Positions 60,840 through 64,000 of a DNA stretch of 64,000 bases are shown here, in pieces. Position numbers and translations under genes: made by a program. Source of the DNA: Mugil cephalus (taxonomy: Eukaryota > Chordata > Actinopteri > Mugiliformes > Mugilidae); contig NC_061777.1 of NCBI RefSeq assembly GCF_022458985.1, forward strand, positions 18,813,668 to 18,877,667, written 5' to 3'. How positions within the stretch are numbered: the first letter of the stretch is position 1; the number at the start of each line of letters is the position of its first letter. The notes beneath the pieces were generated by a model that did not search any database, was not told the DNA's origin, and was given only the letters and a program-made list of their open reading frames with translations.

Positions 60840-61220
60840 CTGCCTGACAGTTGGCAAGGTGAGTGTCTCGTTAATGAAACATTTCTGAATGAAAAGTCGT
60901 ACGGTAAGACAGTGACTGGTCGCGATGACGCACAGGGAGTGATGCTGAGCGGGAGTGAGGTGATGTGAGTGGTTGGATGGGTGAGGGGTGGGGGGAGTTG
61001 AAGGGTGTAATACCGTGGGGGGAGAAAGCCGTGAGTGATTTGGCACTCATGATCATCTGAAGAGACCTGGAGCACCTGAAGCCCGGGCGTTTGTGCCGGC
61101 TGACGCGAGGGCTCTCCACGATGAGCGCACTTCTCCTCAGCGCCCGCTCCAGCCACACATTCAGCGTTCACAGCCAAATAGGCTCTGGTCAGCGGAGGAG
61201 ACGGGATGTGAAAGTTATGG
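60840..61220 (+). other. CpG-rich spot with a possible first coding exon
   Basis: CpG density rises sharply against AT-rich flanks, as at a promoter. On the + strand an ATG in CCACGATGAGC (61121) opens the frame MSALLLSARSSHTFSVHSQI and runs to a strong donor ATGG|GTGAGT at 61220/61221. An in-frame stop sits just before 61059. I do not recognise the peptide, and no second exon is visible before the window ends. It could be an untranslated or alternative first exon of a gene to the right, or not an exon at all. Confidence 0.35.
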
Positions 61221-63148
61221 GTGAGTCCCGGAAATTTCTATTTCGAGCATTTAATTGCAGCATTGTGTGTTGATTTTATTTTATTTGTATGTAACGCTCA
61301 TCACTTCTTAATCAGTTGGTTCGTTTCTTTATTTGTTGTCGTCAGTCGCTGAACAAATTTAATTGTTTCGATGATGAAATGCAGTCGGATCTAATCATTG
61401 TTTGGTTTGTGTTTTTTAATCAACTTTAAGCTGCAGGCAAATTTGTAAAGTAGTCCGAATATCCATCCAGGATCTTTTCAGATACGTGTCTGAAATATTA
61501 ACGCTTGGTTGCTCTGATCTGTTATTAGTTGAGTTTTATGTTATATTTGTTATTATTATTATTATTTAATTCTTAGACAATTAGAAACCAAGCCTTGAAT
61601 TTCTATTTTTTTTTTCCTTTTTTTTTTTGGATAGAAGTCTTAGAGGGCTGAGTAATGACGTCTCTAGTGACTGTACCAGCCCCTGCATCTGTCATTTTAT
61701 TAAGGTGGATGTCACTTTATGTCTGATGGTCCTGGACAGTGTCTCCATCTTATAAAGAGGGGAATTGCTCCGCACACAAGCGAAGCGGTTGAGATTACAT
61801 CTGAGCCAGAATGGCTGTTTACTCCTGACCAATTAAAATAACTGCAGACTGTCTGCATGTCTCGGGCTGTCCTCAACATTATTGTGGATTCCGGTCCAAC
61901 CCTCAGCAGCAGCTGCACATCAGCCACTTCAACACATTGTTGTGTGTGTGCCTGGAAAACGGCCAAGAACACCGAGGCTATATTTGTAGATCATCCCGCC
62001 GTAGAGATACTCGAAACATGAAGGACTTCCAACATCTTAACAGAGAAGCTACGGTGCCCTTGAGCAAGGCACTTAACTTCCAGATACTTCGGTGTAGAGA
62101 TGCTCTCTGGTTTGGGGTCACACTGCCTGAAACTACGCCTGCGTTTTCCCTTGGCAACCCCATTAAAGATGCGTGTTGCTCTGTGTGAATATTAAACAGA
62201 TCAGAGCTGGAAAAGCACCAAACCTACAAGAGAACAATTTTAAATGAAATCTCATACACCTTAGGCTCTGCAGTTTAGTGAAATCAACAGGTATTTTAAC
62301 TGAAGCCCAATGTAATTAGTGTATAAACTGGATGAATGGATTAAATTAGATTTGCTCACTGCAAATGCATCCAGTCATACTGACAAAAATTAAAGAAATA
62401 TATGTACAAACACAATGAATGGTAACCACTTCAATCCCTTCATCTTCTAATGTAATGTAATAAAGTCACCGAGCTGCCACAAATGTCATATCTACACCTT
62501 ATTACTGGTAGTGATATGAGCTTAAACCCAGTAACACGACACTGATCTGAAACGCCTGTATTTTCCTGCTCGACGAACAAGATTAAATCACTACTGAATT
62601 GAAGTGAACTTATTTTACAGTAAATCCATCAAGCACATTGTCTCCACTTTAATACACCCGCACAGTTTTAATGCAGCACCGATAGTTAAGTCAAGGTAAC
62701 ATAATCCATTCAACAGTGCAGAATAACGACGGTGTAATGAGCTCCTGCATTTCTCCTGTGGATAAACATGTAACTCTCACTTTCATAATTACCTTACGGG
62801 CGTTATTAACCACCTCCTCCCTCTGCTTGAGTGGGTGGGAGAAGCTCAGGTGCTGTGTTGCGAAGGCTGATGAATCCAGCCTTTGCCGCATGCGGTGCCA
62901 GCAGCACTGTAGCTAACCTGAGACATAAAAGTCAGTGGAACATGCTGAACATGTGAACATGCAGTGTGGAGCAGAGGTTTGTGGAAGAAAAGGTCAGCCA
63001 GTGGTTAATAGTGTGGTGAGGAGGGGGCTAAGGACTAGAGGGGACTGCATAATGCCTCCACCTTCAGTGCTGCATTGCACAGGCTGTCTTTGTGTGAAAC
63101 GTGTTTGACCCAAGCATCGCTGTGAAAGCTGGGGCAAACAGAACATAA
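61221..63148. other. Intergenic or intronic DNA right of the CpG-rich spot
   Basis: No second exon matching the candidate at 61220 was recognised. A SINE-like scrap lies at about 62050-62110. If the CpG spot is a real first exon, this is its first intron. Confidence 0.4.
62050..62110 (+). mobile_element. SINE-derived fragment
   Basis: GTGCCCTTGAGCAAGGCACT (62054-62073) is a hallmark phrase of a tRNA-derived SINE body widespread in fishes. The flanks match less well, and no tRNA-like A/B box head was seen, so only a fragment is claimed. Confidence 0.5.
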
Positions 63149-63170
63149 ACAGACAGACAGACAGACAGAC

Positions 63171-63267
<97 letters not shown>
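63149..63267. repeat. Compound (GACA)n(GATA)n microsatellite
   Basis: About 5-6 AGAC units (63149-63171) run directly into about 24 AGAT units (to 63267). Confidence 0.97.
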
Positions 63268-63268
<1 letters not shown>

Positions 63269-64000
63269 GAAACTGTCCATATAAAAGAGGGAAACCTGAA
63301 TGAACTTTTAATTTTGTTTCAAATAAAGCAGCTTAACAAAATCCCAAAAAGTCTCAACATGGCCACTCTCACTAGTCGCATCTAATCTACATATATTTAA
63401 TCTGCGCAGACAAGATTAATTTCCCATCTGTCTAAGCGGAGCAGTTCCTGTGACACTAAGACATTGTTTTCAACTTGAAAAAGACCGAACATTCAAAATG
63501 AAATTAATTCAATGCATCAAAGTCAGAGTGAGCGATTCGGGCAAAAACTCAGCACAGCTGGACAATCAGTGTGCAATGACACAAGTAGAAATTTAAAAAT
63601 TGCATTACAACAACTGCTTTAACTACTACTAATGTTCTCTTTTGAATCGTTTCATATAAATACAAAGCCGCAGTGGCAGAAAAAAAGAAGAAGAAGAAAA
63701 GAGAAAAAAAAAGTCCAATTGATTCGTGATTATTAAAAGTTAGAGGTTGGGAAAAAAAAAGAAAAACGTTTTTATGAGAGATAGCGGATTGATACCATGC
63801 ACACACATGCTCATGTTAATTACGGAGCTATCAGGCATTTAGCTTAACTGACCAGATGGGAACACAACCTAGCCAAGCCTATTAACAGGATTGGTTTAGA
63901 AACACATTTAAGCTCTATGTTTAACATGGAGTATCTTATTTGATTAATATGAACTAAAAAGGTTGACTAGCTCTGGAGATAAAAAGCCAACAGGCAGTTA
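63268..64000. other. Right edge of window, nothing recognised
   Basis: AT-rich sequence with A-rich runs near 63690-63765. No exon was recognised. Confidence 0.5.

Noticed and set aside
60731-61177. 148-codon - strand ORF as a gene
   Set aside because: The composition reflects the CpG-rich spot and adjacent T/C-rich sequence; no known domain, and the + strand frame has a better start and donor.
63149-63267. CRISPR array
   Set aside because: It is a 4-bp tandem repeat without spacers, in a vertebrate genome.
63035-63280. 81-codon - strand ORF with SIYL repeats
   Set aside because: It is simply translation of the (GATA)n microsatellite.

Overview
This window looks like vertebrate nuclear DNA, from a ray-finned fish and most likely a percomorph. 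Genes are split by short GT-AG introns. The proteins read as full-length vertebrate orthologues. The intergenic DNA holds typical fish repeats: Tc1/mariner and hAT miniature elements, a decayed LINE, a SINE scrap, and (TA)n and GACA/GATA microsatellites. All exon coordinates were read by eye from splice sites. For the five complete genes the joined exons sum to a multiple of three.

Layout, left to right. (1) 1-11.2 kb, + strand: the 3' 42 coding exons of snrnp200 (Brr2, the U5 snRNP helicase); the first coding exons lie off the left edge. (2) 11.2-13.5 kb, - strand: ciao1, a seven-blade WD40 protein of cytosolic iron-sulfur assembly, tail-to-tail with snrnp200. (3) 13.5-14.3 kb: a shared promoter region. 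(4) 14.3-16.3 kb, + strand: tmem127. (5) 16.9-20.9 kb, + strand: es1 (GATD3-like mitochondrial protein), whose last intron is an AT-AC, U12-type (minor spliceosome) intron. (6) 22.1-42.5 kb, - strand, with probable untranslated exons out to about 48.2 kb: igsf9a, a Turtle/Dasm1-type cell adhesion protein of about 2034 residues. Its cytoplasmic tail is very long and comes mostly from one 3.39 kb exon. (7) 51.7-54.4 kb, - strand: tmem230. (8) 54.4-64 kb: gene-poor DNA with repeats and one CpG-rich spot at 60.9-61.2 kb that may be the first exon of a gene continuing to the right.

snrnp200-ciao1-tmem127 is the same block, in the same order, as on human 2q11. es1, igsf9a and tmem230 have human counterparts on 21q, 1q and 20p, so the right side of the window is a fish-specific arrangement. 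The genes do not form a pathway. One link is worth noting: es1 needs the minor spliceosome, and Brr2 (snrnp200) belongs to both the major and minor spliceosomes.

I found no wholly new system. The most notable observations are the AT-AC intron of es1, the loss of the family's nucleophile cysteine in ES1, the giant igsf9a tail exon with a triplet microsatellite beside its splice donor, and the possible CpG-island first exon near 61.1 kb.
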